Origin: Trametopsis cervina
Lineage: Eukaryota > Basidiomycota > Agaricomycetes > Polyporales > Irpicaceae
Assembly: GCA_022385755.1 (NCBI GenBank)
Contig: MU278369.1
Span: 101,675 to 165,674 of the forward strand
Direction of reading: 5' to 3'
Length of the DNA stretch: 64,000 bases
Shown here: positions 23,463 to 35,031 of the stretch, piece by piece
Layout: each line of letters starts with the position of its first letter
Numbering within the stretch: position 1 is the first letter of the stretch
Notes under the pieces: generated by a model
Seen by the model: only the letters and a program-made list of their open reading frames with translations
Databases searched by the model: none
Told to the model about the DNA's origin: nothing
Translations under genes and position numbers: made by a program

Positions 23463-25853
23463 CCAGTCGCAGCTGGCCCTTTAGATTCGGAGGTGTATCT
23501 TCGCGTGAAGCGCAAAAAACGGAGAGGGTTGATTGGGGGTGCTGTACGAGTGTGAGTCCGTATTTGTATTGAGCTCTGCTGAGTGAGTGGTCCACCGCGA
23601 GCACTTCCTGGCATTCACGGATAGCCGCCGGCGACGGGGGCCTATACCACCGACAAAGTCCTAAACGCTGCACACACCTCGCTCCAAGATCTCCGCAGAT
23701 TCTGCTTTGCCCCATCTGTGCAGCCCGTGAGGTAATCCGACAGCCACAGACGACCGCACACAGACAACTGCGAGCGCACGCGAACCAGCTCGAGCCCTCG
23801 TTCTGCCGCAGCACCCCGTCGCCAGATCCCATCTGCAGGCTCGAGACACGCTTGTGTGCACACTGCGGGCCAATGGCCAGTGAGCCTCATCTCCGGATGT
23901 CGTACGTGCCCCCACAAACCCACTCGCTTCCTCGCTCTCACGGCGGAGGACGTTCAGCGTGCGGACATCCACAACGCGTTCTGGTCGTTCTTACTCGGTC
24001 ACGAGTTTAATGTGCACCGTTCGTGCGTTCAGTAACTTCCTCGACGATGCAGATAGTGGCGTCGTGCCGAGGGCGCGCCGGTCTGTCATGTACACGACGG
24101 AGTCTCGGAATTCATTCTAGTGAGCGTCACCAACGTCTCTGTTCCTTCGACACTTCGATGCACGAACCTCTGAGCGGTCCAGCCGCATCACACTCAGCTT
24201 TTAGTCATCGCTCGTATGTCGGTGCGCTCCCATTCCGATTATCTCCATGAACCTCTGTTCAGAAAACTCATCTCTTCGGACGTCCGACGCGCTGCATCGT
24301 TCACCGACACCAATGACGCAAATCGTTCCTGATTCGCATCTACAACTCTAGACTAGCCAACGCCACAACGGCCCTCCTCCCACATGTGTGTTACTCCTTG
24401 CGTGTTTCAACGAACGCTGCCCTCCGGTCTCTTCCTTCCAGCGGCTGTAAGCGCCCCTCCGCGCTCTCCGTTTCCGCGTTGTACCGCCGGGTGTTGCGAT
24501 TCGCAACTCGAGGGCTGCGTACGCATTGAATTATCCGCAGCTTTTTCAGGCACCGTTGGATGCTGATCGTTCTTGCCGGATGAATTTTCTTTGCAGTCCT
24601 CAGAAAAACTTTGTGGCGACGTAGAATGAAGCCGACGATCGAAGGAGTACTCCCACTTGTCGGGAGCGCGCCATAGGGTTTAGATGTCGGGACAGACCGC
24701 GACGAGCACGTCACACTCGCCCATCGGACACGGTATTCAGCAACACAACAGATGGTTCGGACCACTCGAATGTAAGTTCACGGCATTTCCTGCTCAGTCA
24801 GATGCCCGACACTCACTTCCAACTTTTCATGCTTGAACAGTTTACCCGCCCCGGACATCCAGGACACACAGCCCGAGTTGCAACGAACGAAGAACGATGG
24901 TGCCCAGAACATGAACTCTCTACGCAAGTCCGTTCCATCGTGCAAAAATGCCAGAAGGTGTCCGCGGGCTTCTCACGAACGGTTCGCGGGTGCATCGGAG
25001 CGGTCGGCCGGTCGGGTTCGTTGTATGTATCTTTCGCGATGTGAAGATGTCAGTGTTGTGAACTGATAGAGGCTGTGGCCATAGTTCTTGTTCGACATGT
25101 GCAGTAGTGCTATCACCGACCGCGCTCTTTTTGCGCGCGTGCAGGTAGAAGCATCCGGACTCTGGCTGTGGTGCTTCGAAGCGTGGTTGCAGCGCGCAGT
25201 GGCTCAGAGCACAAGTGGATGAGAATCCTCGAGGCATAGTTCATATCCGAGGCTGATGACCTTCATAGACGGTATGATCCCTTTTCCATCAAGGAACAGG
25301 CTATGATGATGCTCATCCGCGCGTCTTAGATGAAACCTCTCTGCGTTGCCTGATATTAGCAACGTTCGTATACATAAGGGTCCGTGCACGAGGGACCACA
25401 GCCTATAGACAGCAGGCTATCACGTTGCGAGCGAAGGTCAACAGATCGTCATCGAACTTCGCTGTTCGTAGGCAGAGGCATACAAGCTTGCTATTGCAGA
25501 CCCTGGACAACCGTGTGATACGATCCGTTCAGGTCGCTAAACGCGTGTGAGTACGAGTCTTCGTAGAGTGAAGTACCATTGACATACTGAATATACGACA
25601 GTTCTTACTCGCAGCTTCACCTCGGTCGACGCATCTGTCTATCTCTGTCACCTACGATGTCAATGAAGAACCACTTCATCGCGTCAGGCAGTCACAACCT
25701 TCCCGAACAGACGTCTGGCTCACCGACGAGGCAATGCACATCCCAGCTATATCTACGCGAAGACCATAGCCAAAACCCCTCATTGAACCTTCCCGCCATC
25801 CAGCCATACCACCACCACCAAACGACTTCTGGAAGTCAACCGAAAAATCCAGT
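23463..25853. other. Long gene-free stretch
   Basis: About 2.4 kb between the MADS promoter and lipase 3. Open frames here are short and overlap on both strands, with no domains. The last 200 bp could hold an unrecognised upstream exon of lipase 3: there is a C/T-rich leader followed by an ATG at 25,657 in another frame. Confidence 0.45.
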
Positions 25854-27134
25854 ATGGGCAACTCAGGATCCAAGTCTGCCTCCATCACAACGCTCCCGGC
25901 GAGCACGGACACGGCCCTCCACCCTTTCGCCGGGTACGCCTCCGCGGCGTACTGCAGCCCCGCATCGACGTTAACGTGGTCGTGCGGCGCCAACTGCGAG
26001 CTCAACCCGGGATTCGTCCCGTATGCCTCTGGAGGCGACGGGGTTACCGAACAATCATGTACGTATAGCTCGTGGCCGCGAATATCACGCTCACATACTA
26101 CACCGCCCTCGATTTTACTCATGCATATGTGCAGGGTTTGTGGGCTACGACCCCGCGCTGGACACTGTCATCTCCGCGCATCAAGGCACCGATCCTTCAA
26201 ACATGTACGCACCGCTGACCCGTTCATACCGTGTGTACATCTCGTCGCTAAGGGCTGACGCTCTACATATGATCGCGCAGCCTAGACCTGCTCGAAGACG
26301 TCTCCTTCACGCTCACCAATCTCGATTCAGGCCTCTTTCCCGGCATCGATTCGTCTATTAAGGTTCACAGCGGATTCGCGGGCGCGCATGCGCTGTACGT
26401 GCCCTCGCTCATTCCATCTCTATTATTCTATTAATAGGCTCGCTCGCCCACTGGCGAAATACGCGCTATTATTAGAACGGCTGCGGACGTGCTCGAAGCT
26501 GTCACGACTGCGATCGCCGCTCACGGTGCAAGCCATGTTTCGCTTGTGGGGCACTCACTTGGTGGGTCATGCATGTGTACTTCCTGTCAATACTGCCTGT
26601 CTCTCATTCCGAGATTGATGTCCATAGGTGGTGCGCTCTCCCTACTTGATGCGGTCTATTTCCCGCTGCATCTCCCGTCCAACATCACATACACGACCTT
26701 CACGTTCGGCCTGCCCAGAGTGAGAGTCCCTTCACCTCGTCTGCTCCCGCGTAAAATGTAGAATCCCCGCTCACACGATCGCTCGCAGGTTGGCAACCAG
26801 GCGTTCGCGGACTACATCGATAACAACGGACAGAGTCTCACGCATGTGACGAACAAGGCGGACGTTGTGCCTATCCTTCCTGGCAGATTCCTCGGATTCG
26901 TGCAGGCGTCCGGGGAAGTACACATCGAAGAGTCCGGTGATCTGGTCTCGTGCCCTGGTGGGTCGTTTCCCCGCCATTCGCGTCGTGTGCGTGCAGCTCA
27001 AGCTCATCCCCGTTTCGTGTGTAGGTCAGGACAACACCAACTCTGATTGTATCGCCGGCGCGGTGTCCACCGTCTTTGACGGGAGTATAGGAGACCATGA
27101 CGGGCCATACGCCGGCGTCACGATGGGCTGCTAG
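25854..27134 (+). CDS. Class-3 lipase, copy 3, without visible signal peptide
   Basis: Class-3 lipase of 281 aa. Seven exons: 25854-26058, 26135-26204, 26281-26394, 26476-26561, 26628-26719, 26789-26957, 27025-27134. The intron positions match copies 1 and 2. Catalytic residues are present: Ser157 in GHSLGG, Asp214 in KADVVP, His270 in DHDGPY. Unlike the other two it has no hydrophobic N-terminus. The first ATG gives MGNSGSKSAS, which resembles an N-myristoylation signal, and the frame upstream is closed by a stop at 25,767 without another ATG. Either the protein is intracellular or membrane-anchored, or an upstream signal-peptide exon was missed. It is more diverged than copies 1 and 2 are from each other. 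Confidence 0.85.
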
Positions 27135-27496
27135 GTGTTTACTTACAGCAGCAGCTGTAAGTCTCTTTCCGTTTGTGTGGGTCTATATTTAGAGGGACAG
27201 TCGGTACCGGGACGCGAGGCACACACCGTTGCACGTCTGATTGCCTCGGCACGAACAGGGCGTGCATCCTGTACGTAAATTATTCGCGGCAATGGGCATC
27301 ATGGATCTCGCGGCACATCCGATAGAGGAATTCCTGCTTCTGGGAAGCACGCCAGGGCTCCTCCCAACGTGCTGTTATTTTTGGAGTACGGTTATAAAAC
27401 ACCGTCGCGTTGATTCTCACATCCATGGATCTTGTACTACAGTGGGAAGTCCATTTACGAAAAATTCTTTAGATGGGTACAGGCGTGTACAGGACG
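27135..27496. other. Gene-free spacer
   Basis: 360 bp between lipase 3 and the candidate small secreted protein, which is on the opposite strand and convergent. Presumably 3' UTRs. Confidence 0.4.
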
Positions 27497-27957
27497 CTAC
27501 GACTCGACCGGGCCTTCGCTCGCGCTCCCTCTTGTGCTGGTACCATCAGTGCCATTCATCGCGGAGTCGCTAGAGTTGACGATAGATCCGTCTGTGGAGT
27601 TGGTCTGCACTATGCTGGTACCACCGCTCGTCGAGCCCGGACGACCAGTGCTCGCTCTTCCGCCTCCGGATCTATCGGGTGCGGAGGGCTTGTTGTGATC
27701 TATCAGGACAGTGAACAAATCTACTTGTTTTGTGTGGATTCGAGCGTACGAAATTGCTTACTCGGTTCGTGGCGGAGAACTCGGTTGTTGAGATCGTGTA
27801 GCGAATATCGCTCGGGCATGAGGCTGGCCAGAATTGGGAAGTGTGGATCCCCGTAAGAAGCCATTCTGTTCATGCCTTCGCCCTGTGGTATGTACACCGC
27901 ATGCTGAGGCTGGGCGAGGAACAGGCACATGAGACAGTAGAATACGGTACGACGCAT
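27497..27957 (-). CDS. Candidate small secreted Ser/Thr/Gly-rich protein
   Basis: Possible two-exon gene: exon 1 27957-27762 and exon 2 27720-27497, joined by a 41-nt GTAAGC...TAG intron in phase. It gives about 139 aa. The N-terminus MRRTVFYCLMCLFLAQPQHA looks like a signal peptide. The C-terminal half is rich in Ser, Thr, Gly and Asn with several N-X-S/T sites, as in glycosylated secreted proteins. I recognise no family. Without the splice, exon 1 reads on for 14 more codons to a stop, so the exact C-terminus is uncertain. It may be an effector-like protein or a chance open frame. Confidence 0.45.
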
Positions 27958-28901
27958 TTTGATATCGAGGTCAAAGAGAAGTGGTTGTTTCGAGAATCGT
28001 GTGCGTCCCTATGGCTCAATCACATTTTATGATGCTTGGTGGCAGTATGTCATAGACGGCGGATGCGCTCAGAGTTTGCTACACGGAAACGATCGAGTGT
28101 GGCGGGCGGGATGACGAGTGGGATCCAACGTACCCAGATTATCCGCGCAGATTCATTGACATTGATCCTATTTTGAAATATTAACCTTGAAGCCAGCATG
28201 TTTCTTGCTTTATCTGCGGGAGGCATGTGTTGAGCAACGCAAAGACTGCGTTTGAACGTACCCGAGACTATTTCCTAAAGCGGACGTTGCCGCATCACCT
28301 ATCGGGCGCTACAGTAGTTGCGCAAGCCACCGATACAATCTTGCCCGTTTACGAGGATGCGACATGCATGTGATGCTTTGCGCAGAGGACTTGCAAACGT
28401 GGCTTGAAAGTGAGAGCAGCAATGCACATTCTCGCGCGATTGCGTTTTCGGCCGTGAAGTACTGTACAGTAACAGCGGACGGACACGTGAAGTCCGCGAG
28501 AAAACCCATCGAGACGGGCAGATGAGACGTGGCACTGTGTCTGTGCGACCTCTCGAAGACGTTCAAGATGGCGTTGGCGGTACACAGAGGTTCGCGAGAC
28601 GGTTTTCTTTCGTCATATTCTTCCTCGTTGATATTGAGGTCACGGCTTTGGGGCGAAAGGCTTAACATGTCATGTAGCTACGCAGTTCAATAAACACAAC
28701 GATTATTTGGTCTACACGTGACAATACATGTCATACTCCTTCGTACTTCAACAGACATGGTCATTGGTATTTCTGCCAGATAACTAGCAAACAGTCCACA
28801 GGCGTGCAATTCACTCGTAGTTATGTGGTCACGTGATTGCATCAGTGATGCGAGTGCGTTGACAGACATCGACGCTCTTCCCTGTGAGACACAAAACTGC
28901 A
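27958..28901. other. Gene-free stretch with one unassigned open frame
   Basis: About 940 bp. A 119-codon frame on the minus strand (28,309-28,668) has no recognisable domain or signal peptide and I leave it uncalled. The last part is the presumed promoter of F-box copy 4, with a GTCACGTGA E-box-like site near 28,828. Confidence 0.4.
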
Positions 28902-30745
28902 ATGGCACCTCAACGTTTTGAATTTAACCTGGAGACTATGCTCAACTCTTTGGAGTATCTGTCTGGCACCCTGGACTGGCTTGCAAGCATCGACGACTAC
29001 GAGTTGGTTCGGCAAGTACACCCTCATTGCATGCTGTTGCGCACTTTCTCAATGACCGAATTATCCATTCAGTGTCGCTCAGGAGTCTGCGGTGAGCAAG
29101 CTGTTTATATGTATTGTACATCTGCCCACTATCTCACCACTTTGTCTCCATCCAGTACGATGTATTGATAGAGCGACTCCAGTCTCTTATACATGGTATA
29201 CGACGCACCCAAAATCGTCACCCGCTGGTTAACAGATTACCGTTGGAAGTCTTGAGCGCCATATTCGAAGCACTCATGCCGGCCTATCCTAGAGTCGCAC
29301 TCGGCCACTGGAGTGATGACGAAGACCGTGACAGTTCCTCATGGATATTTCGAAACGCCATTGCAACACCCTCCCTTGTCTGTCGACATTGGCGAAATGT
29401 TGTTATTGGAACTCCTGCCTTGTGGACAGACATAAATATTACATATCGAACACTCTTGGAGGACGTCAATTACCCTTGCGGGGAGTTTATATCCAGACAA
29501 CTCGTGCGATCAGGCGGCCGTCCTCTGAACGTGCACTTTCGCACAAACCTGCCGCAACCACACCTGCAGCCGACGTTCATGCAAGATCTTTTGAAGCAGG
29601 CCCATCGTATCCGCCACTTCTCAACTCGGGTGCCTATCTCAGACGATGAACTCTATCGGTGGACCGAAAATACCAAACAGCTAGAGGTCCTGAGCATACG
29701 TCGCCAGCCGCATCCCTGGAATGGTCCGCCGCTGTTAAGTGATGCAAGACCACCTCATCTGCAAATACTAGCTGTGCCTAGTGATGTGCCATGGCAGACG
29801 GGAACGTCCAAGTTTCTGCGACACCTGCTTCTGAACATCGTTAGCATTGCCTCCCTGGCAGACCTCGTGCGAGGAGGGCTGATGGATTTTTTCGCGTCAA
29901 ACGCGCATACTCTGGAAGACATTGTAGTGTCAGATGATCTACAATACCGCCGGGAGCCAGGCGACGAACGCAAAGTGGAGGAACTGCTGGAAGGTGTTTC
30001 CCCTGTGAATATGCCCGCGTTGAGACGTCTCGTTCTAAAGGGTACGCCACTGTTTCACGAGCTGATAGAGCCTCGGCTGGTGCTGTATGCTTGCGCACGC
30101 GATTACTGCTTTAAATACTTTAGCCCTCACTTCCTGAAGCCACCTACCAGCGACTGTTTCCCACCGAAGAAGCTCTTCCTCTCCGCCACTTGCGGGGTAG
30201 TGACAGACGGTCATGAGGCCATGCGGATGCAAACGAATGACCCCACAAAGGCGCTTGCGTTTCTTGTTGACAAATGTGACGTTCAAGTTCAAGAGCTGTG
30301 GCTGTGGAGTGGCTGGCACGGATACGACGCCACTCACTCACACCGCACGATGCTCAAGCCACTGCGCGGGGTCAAAAAGCTGGTCGTTCTTCACGGCGAA
30401 TGGCTGACGAAGATGGCCAACATGCGCCTTTTCCCAAAGCTCTCTGAACTGCAGCTCCATACGCTGACCGAGTCAGACTATCACGCATTGCTGCACTACC
30501 TCTCCAGACGGAAAGAAGACGGTCGAGCGATCGAGACGTTGCGCCTAGTGTGTGATCCGCTTACGTGTTACACTTTGGGTTGCTTTGAGATGTACGAGGA
30601 GAAGAAATCAGAATTGGAGAGCTACGTTAGGAATGTGGTGTACGACGGTGTTCCGGACGAGAGGCTACCTCCACGCATGGAACTACCTGTGATATGCAAC
30701 ACCAAGTCGGTTCATGTGTCCTTGGATCCGTGGGAAATGGAGTGA
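28902..30745 (+). CDS. F-box protein, copy 4
   Basis: F-box gene modelled as 567 aa, and the cleanest member for gene structure. Exon 1 is 28902-29015 (MAPQRFEFN..., SLEYLSGTLDWLASIDDYEL, VRQ). A 140-nt intron runs from GTACAC to CATCCAG. Exon 2 is 29156-30745. The join reads VRQ-YDVLIERLQSLI, a continuous helix leading into the F-box NRLPLEVLSAIFEALMPAYP. CRHWRNV, GTPALWTDI and the C-terminal PPRMELPVIC and DPWEME follow. The middle is rich in Leu and could form LRR-like substrate-binding repeats (inference). It is close to copy 3. Its 3' flank runs into a decayed MADS-gene fragment in the same orientation. Confidence 0.85.
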
Positions 30746-30949
30746 AGGTGAGCGTGTTCCGATATTCCTTCTCTCGTCATGTCAGCTCACCAACTCACCA
30801 ACCTTGTCATAGCAATATTCATGCACCTATTTATGTTGACCGCCATCGGATCTAAAAGTGAAGTGCTATCCGTTGTCTTTGGAGTTATCGCCGCCCAGCC
30901 AGAGCCACAGCTATAACCTGCATACATCGCCGCCCACATGACCCCGCTC

Positions 30950-31380
30950 CGGCGTCGGTGAGCTGCCCTTCGCCGTTTTTCGAGCATGACGTGTGAGGCG
31001 GGTCGCCGTGGAAGAAGTAGCTCCAGGAGGACGAGAGAGTGTGGAAGGAGAAGAGCCGACGGGCAAGTCTATCTCTGTGCTGCGCATTCCCCTCAAGTTG
31101 CGGCCGTTGTTTTGGATATTTGCGTGCTCTTTTCCGACTGACGTAGTTCCTTCTCGCGTTCTCATCCCGCCACTCTTGCTGCCTGCTCTTAAAATTAGAA
31201 ACTGAACTGCGATGCCAGGTTTTCCGACGATATAAATTATGCATATGCTAGTCAATGGCACACTATAAAACCCCCTCTCCCTATTGTGCATGCCTGTTTT
31301 GCTTCGAGCGGTCAAGGCAGGGTGTGGGGCAAGCGTTGTCTTCGAAGCGTCGGCCGGAAGGCAGGTACGAGTTCAAGTAC
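30950..31380 (+). pseudogene. MADS-box gene fossil gamma (exon 7 and 3' flank)
   Basis: Read on the plus strand, this region aligns with the coding strand of exon 7 of the intact MADS gene and its 3' flank. Matches include a TCGGTGAGC stretch, the codons around the PPKKRF patch, and an AGGCAGGTACGAG / AGGCAGGTGCGAG block near 31,350. Indels and stops destroy the frame. Unlike fossils alpha and beta it keeps exon 7 rather than exon 6. It again lies just 3' of an F-box gene in the same orientation. Confidence 0.6.
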
Positions 31381-33350
31381 CATTCTTGATGAACGGCCTG
31401 TTCACACACTCGGACTGTACATACGGCAGACTCATAGACATCTCACCTGAGGCTGGCGTATGTGAGGGCCGTGTGATGGCATCCTTTCGTTTTTGACGAG
31501 ATATCCGACGTATCACTATTATGACGGTGTGCTGCAGGGAGCCCAGTGACTATCCACTCACTTCTGCTTCACGGCGAACATGAACGCCTCTAATTACCGA
31601 CCTTCGCAGGTAATGCATTTTCCCTCATTAAAGAGTCGCATATACTGACTGCTATCCGCGAACCAGCTTTACCTAAATCGGGGTATCTCGTCGACTATGC
31701 TCGTGCTTCCACGATTCACGATTTTCACTGGGAGAATGTTCAGCATGGACTATTCTAAGCTGGAAACCCACTCCGTGTGAGCCGCACCTCCTGAATAAGC
31801 TCCCCAGGGCGAATCTTAACTGTGTGGCCTTCGGTAATAATCATGCCATCGGGCCCGGACCGCATAGAGGGCACATTGCGCCGACAGCGTTTCTATCGGC
31901 ATTTCATGGGGAAGTTCGTATTGGCCAGGGGCTATTCATATCATGTGCGACCTATTATTCTTCATTCGTTCTTGTGTTAACTAATATCCTACTCTTAGTG
32001 CGTTTTAATTTACCCCTCGAACCGATACCTCCGTGATCCTTACTAGCCACGACATACTGGGCTAGCTCCACGGTAGCCCAGTAGGCAGATCCTTTGATTC
32101 CGTAGTTACGAAACCGTGACCCACATACCAGCATCGAGATTTTCTCGGCCGTTTGACCTTTTGCAACGCTAGGCGTCGGCCGGAATTATGCTGTACCCCA
32201 GTTCAAGGAGCTACCCTTGGGTTTTCTCAACAGACAGGAGCAACTGGGCGGTGTATTTGACGTGTGAGCGAGAGATCGTACGCGAAGCTTCAGACTCAGG
32301 AGTATCACTGACTAGACTTCTTCGACAAAAAGAAATGCCTGCTTCTGATTGGTCTCTTGTGCTGTACTTTCGTTTAGGTATCTCGTGGTCCTGTTGATTT
32401 TCAATACACAGTACTCCTGATAGTGGTGAGTGGTAATTCTCTCATGCGACGATCCGATTTTTTGAGATTGACAAGCTATACAGCACCGGTGATTACAAGT
32501 TCTTTTCGGTAATATGGAGACGTTCTCATAGAATTTACTGTGCAGGAGCGTGTCTCGGCCGCTTTGCCAAGAGTTATGGAACTTGTTTGTCCATGTTAGG
32601 ATCAGATGCTCTTGCACAACAAGCGCAAACAACTTTACGGTAGGGCGGTTACCTGAACAAACTCTGACGTGAACGGTTCTCGTCAACGGTTTTTTGGCAT
32701 TGAGGCTTTACATGTAAATGAAGTATCGCCATGCGGGTGCGAAGAAAAATCAACAATGACCCTCCAGCTGCCAGTTTAAATCCAGTGAGTTAAATTTACC
32801 CTTGAGGCGCTTTGTTCCCTCATTCTCATAGTCTAGCTCCGAGAGAACTAGACAATTAGAAACGGCTTAGTCTTCAAGAGGTTCATAAACTTGAACCTGG
32901 CTGTCTGCAGAGTTCGCTTTGAGGCGCCCTCTTTTCATTATATATTGTGGGAGGATTCTCACAGGTTCCAGGCTATTGATCGTTTACGAGCTTCTGTCCG
33001 CATGACAGGAAGCACTAGCCACATCAAGTTTACCCGCACGCCTAGGAGTAGTTCTTTGGGTCGAGAATCGCGAAATTGTCTCCGCAAGCGTCTACGCGCA
33101 AAGCCTCCTAATGCAGGCAGTGTAGTTGTCCGTGCTTGGCCAACCAGAGTCAGAGACAGCGTAAGTTCTCGTGCTGTTCACTGCCATTCCATCGCCGCCT
33201 CACGCAATGAACTCCTGAACATCTAGAGGGTCACGGTCAGGCACAGACGGTACCAAGCGATTTCTGGTGACCCTATCCTCTCACCGTCCGACCATACCAC
33301 CCCCTACCGGGTTACAGTCCGATACGCTGCGACAGCGGATAGTCAAGATG
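31381..33350. other. Gene-free, AT-richer stretch
   Basis: About 2 kb with no frame longer than about 125 codons, no splice-consistent gene and no recognisable transposon domain. It is the clearest boundary between the duplicated accessory block and the rest of the window. Confidence 0.5.
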
Positions 33351-33357
33351 TATATAA
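33351..33357 (+). promoter_or_regulatory. TATA box of the glycine-rich protein gene
   Basis: TATATAA about 99 bp upstream of the start codon at 33,450. Confidence 0.5.
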
Positions 33358-33449
33358 CCTGCTCCAGCGGATGCCCTTTCCTGTCCTCATCCGCCTTCTG
33401 GTGATCGCCTACCCATCCGCACAGATCCAATATCTATCACTTGATCACA

Positions 33450-34476
33450 ATGCGCTGCTCATTCCTCGCACTTGTGCTCATCGCCATTACTGCTCCCGTC
33501 CTTTCTCTGCCCCTCGTGGCGAGGGAACCAGAGCCCGGATATCCCACCTTCTTCATTCCGGTGTCTAAGGGCGGAAACGGCGGCAATGCTCAGACCGGAA
33601 ACTCAGGCAACGCCGACGGAGGGTCGGTCAGCCAATACGCTCCCGGATGGGGAGTCATCTACAACGGCTGGGGATCAGGTATGCTTCATTGAGTTACGCC
33701 TGTTCAAGCATGTTTTCTGACTATTTCGTGTAGCTGTAGGAGGAGACGGCGGATATACGTGGACCGGAAGCGCTTTCGGCGGTGACGGTGGTAAAGGCAC
33801 AGGCCTCGGGGGCCAGGGCGGGAACGGCGGGAACGCCAAATCCGGCAACTCTGGATCTGCTTCTGGAGGCGACGTTGTTCAATCAGGAGGCAGCATCGTC
33901 AATACTGCCGGGTCTGCCAAGGGAGGCAATGGCGGTGTCTCCTTCAGCGGAAACGCCTATGGCGGCTCAGGAGGCAAGGGCGGGAGCTTCTTTGCACGAT
34001 CTCCTGCCCCCGAGCCCGGCTACTTCGCCTACCCGATCTTCTTCCCTACCGCTAAGGGAGGCAATGGCGGGAATGCTCAGACTGGTGACTCGGGTAACGC
34101 CGACGGCGGCTCTGTGAGCCAGCACGCCAGTCCTTACGGCGGATACATCTCCAACAGCTGGGGATCTGGTACGTCGCGTTACCATCGAATGCATTGATCT
34201 TGCTTCTCACTACTGTTTCATGTAGCTACTGGAGGAGACGGCGGGTTCACCTGGACCGGCAGTGCCGTAGGAGGAGACGGCGGCAAAGCCACAGGCTTTG
34301 GTGGTCAGGGCGGGAACGGCGGTAATGCCAAGTCCGGGAACTCTGGCTCGGCCTCGGGAGGCGATGTTACCCAGTCTGGAGGCAGCATCATCAACGGACT
34401 GGGCTCTGCGAAGGGCGGTGATGGCGGCTTCAGCCACAGCGGCAATGCCTACGGTGGAGACGGTGGCAAGGCTTGA
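33450..34476 (+). CDS. Secreted glycine-rich protein with two tandem modules
   Basis: Predicted secreted protein of 304 aa. Exons are 33450-33678, 33734-34168 and 34226-34476, both introns in phase 1. The signal peptide MRCSFLALVLIAITAPVLS is followed by two repeats of about 140 residues. Each starts near an EPGY..F motif and contains KGGNGGNAQTG, SGNADGGSVSQ, GGDGG..TWTGSA, GGQGGNGGNAKSGNSGSASGG and a closing SGNAYGG.GGK. Composition is dominated by Gly, Ser, Asn and Ala with very few hydrophobic residues after the signal. Each module is split by an intron at the same place. I recognise no enzyme domain. A structural role in the cell wall or extracellular matrix is inferred from composition. 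The start at 33,450 is chosen because it begins the signal peptide. Confidence 0.85.
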
Positions 34477-35031
34477 AATGGTAGTGGGACCTAGGGACGA
34501 ACGCAGATACTGGGTTTGGGGCTGGTTCATCGGCGCGCGAGGTCTCTCTCTTTACGGACTTAAGGGTTCTAGGCTTTTCAGGATTGTACGATAGCTCGAC
34601 TGTCGTTGTATTTGTATCTAGCGCAAATGAAAGTGTGATCTGGAAGTCCAACGAGCTGTCTCTTTCCCGGACTGTCCGGGCTGAGGTTCTCTGAGTCATT
34701 GATTCATGAGAAGCGCCTTTATGCGTCGAAGGGATGCAAAGACTTCACGCTGCTACGAAATCCGGTAACGATTTGCCGCGCTGCTACACCGGACGCATCG
34801 TGCTAGGTCTCTGTCACGATTCGATTCTGTGAGGACTATTCGAAGAGATATATTGCGCGCGGCAGTCACAGCGGGGTTACTGTACAGTCGTACGATCATT
34901 CATCCAAATGACTTCACGGGGTCTCGTATGGTGTGTTCGGAGTGACAAGGGATCGCTATATTTGTGTCACGCACGCATACATCAGGGATAGAGCGCGGTG
35001 TTACCATGTCCACATTGGTGTAATGCAACGT
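34477..35031. other. Gene-free spacer
   Basis: 555 bp between two convergent genes. It presumably holds both 3' UTRs; nothing else recognised. Confidence 0.4.

Noticed and set aside
25676..26122. 148-codon minus-strand frame over lipase 3 exon 1
   Set aside because: Antisense shadow of the lipase coding exon and its leader.
28309..28668. 119-codon minus-strand frame
   Set aside because: No recognisable feature and no conserved neighbour relation; kept as unassigned in the spacer entry.
32312..32686. 124-codon minus-strand frame
   Set aside because: Isolated frame in a gene-free AT-richer stretch without domain, signal peptide or splice pattern.
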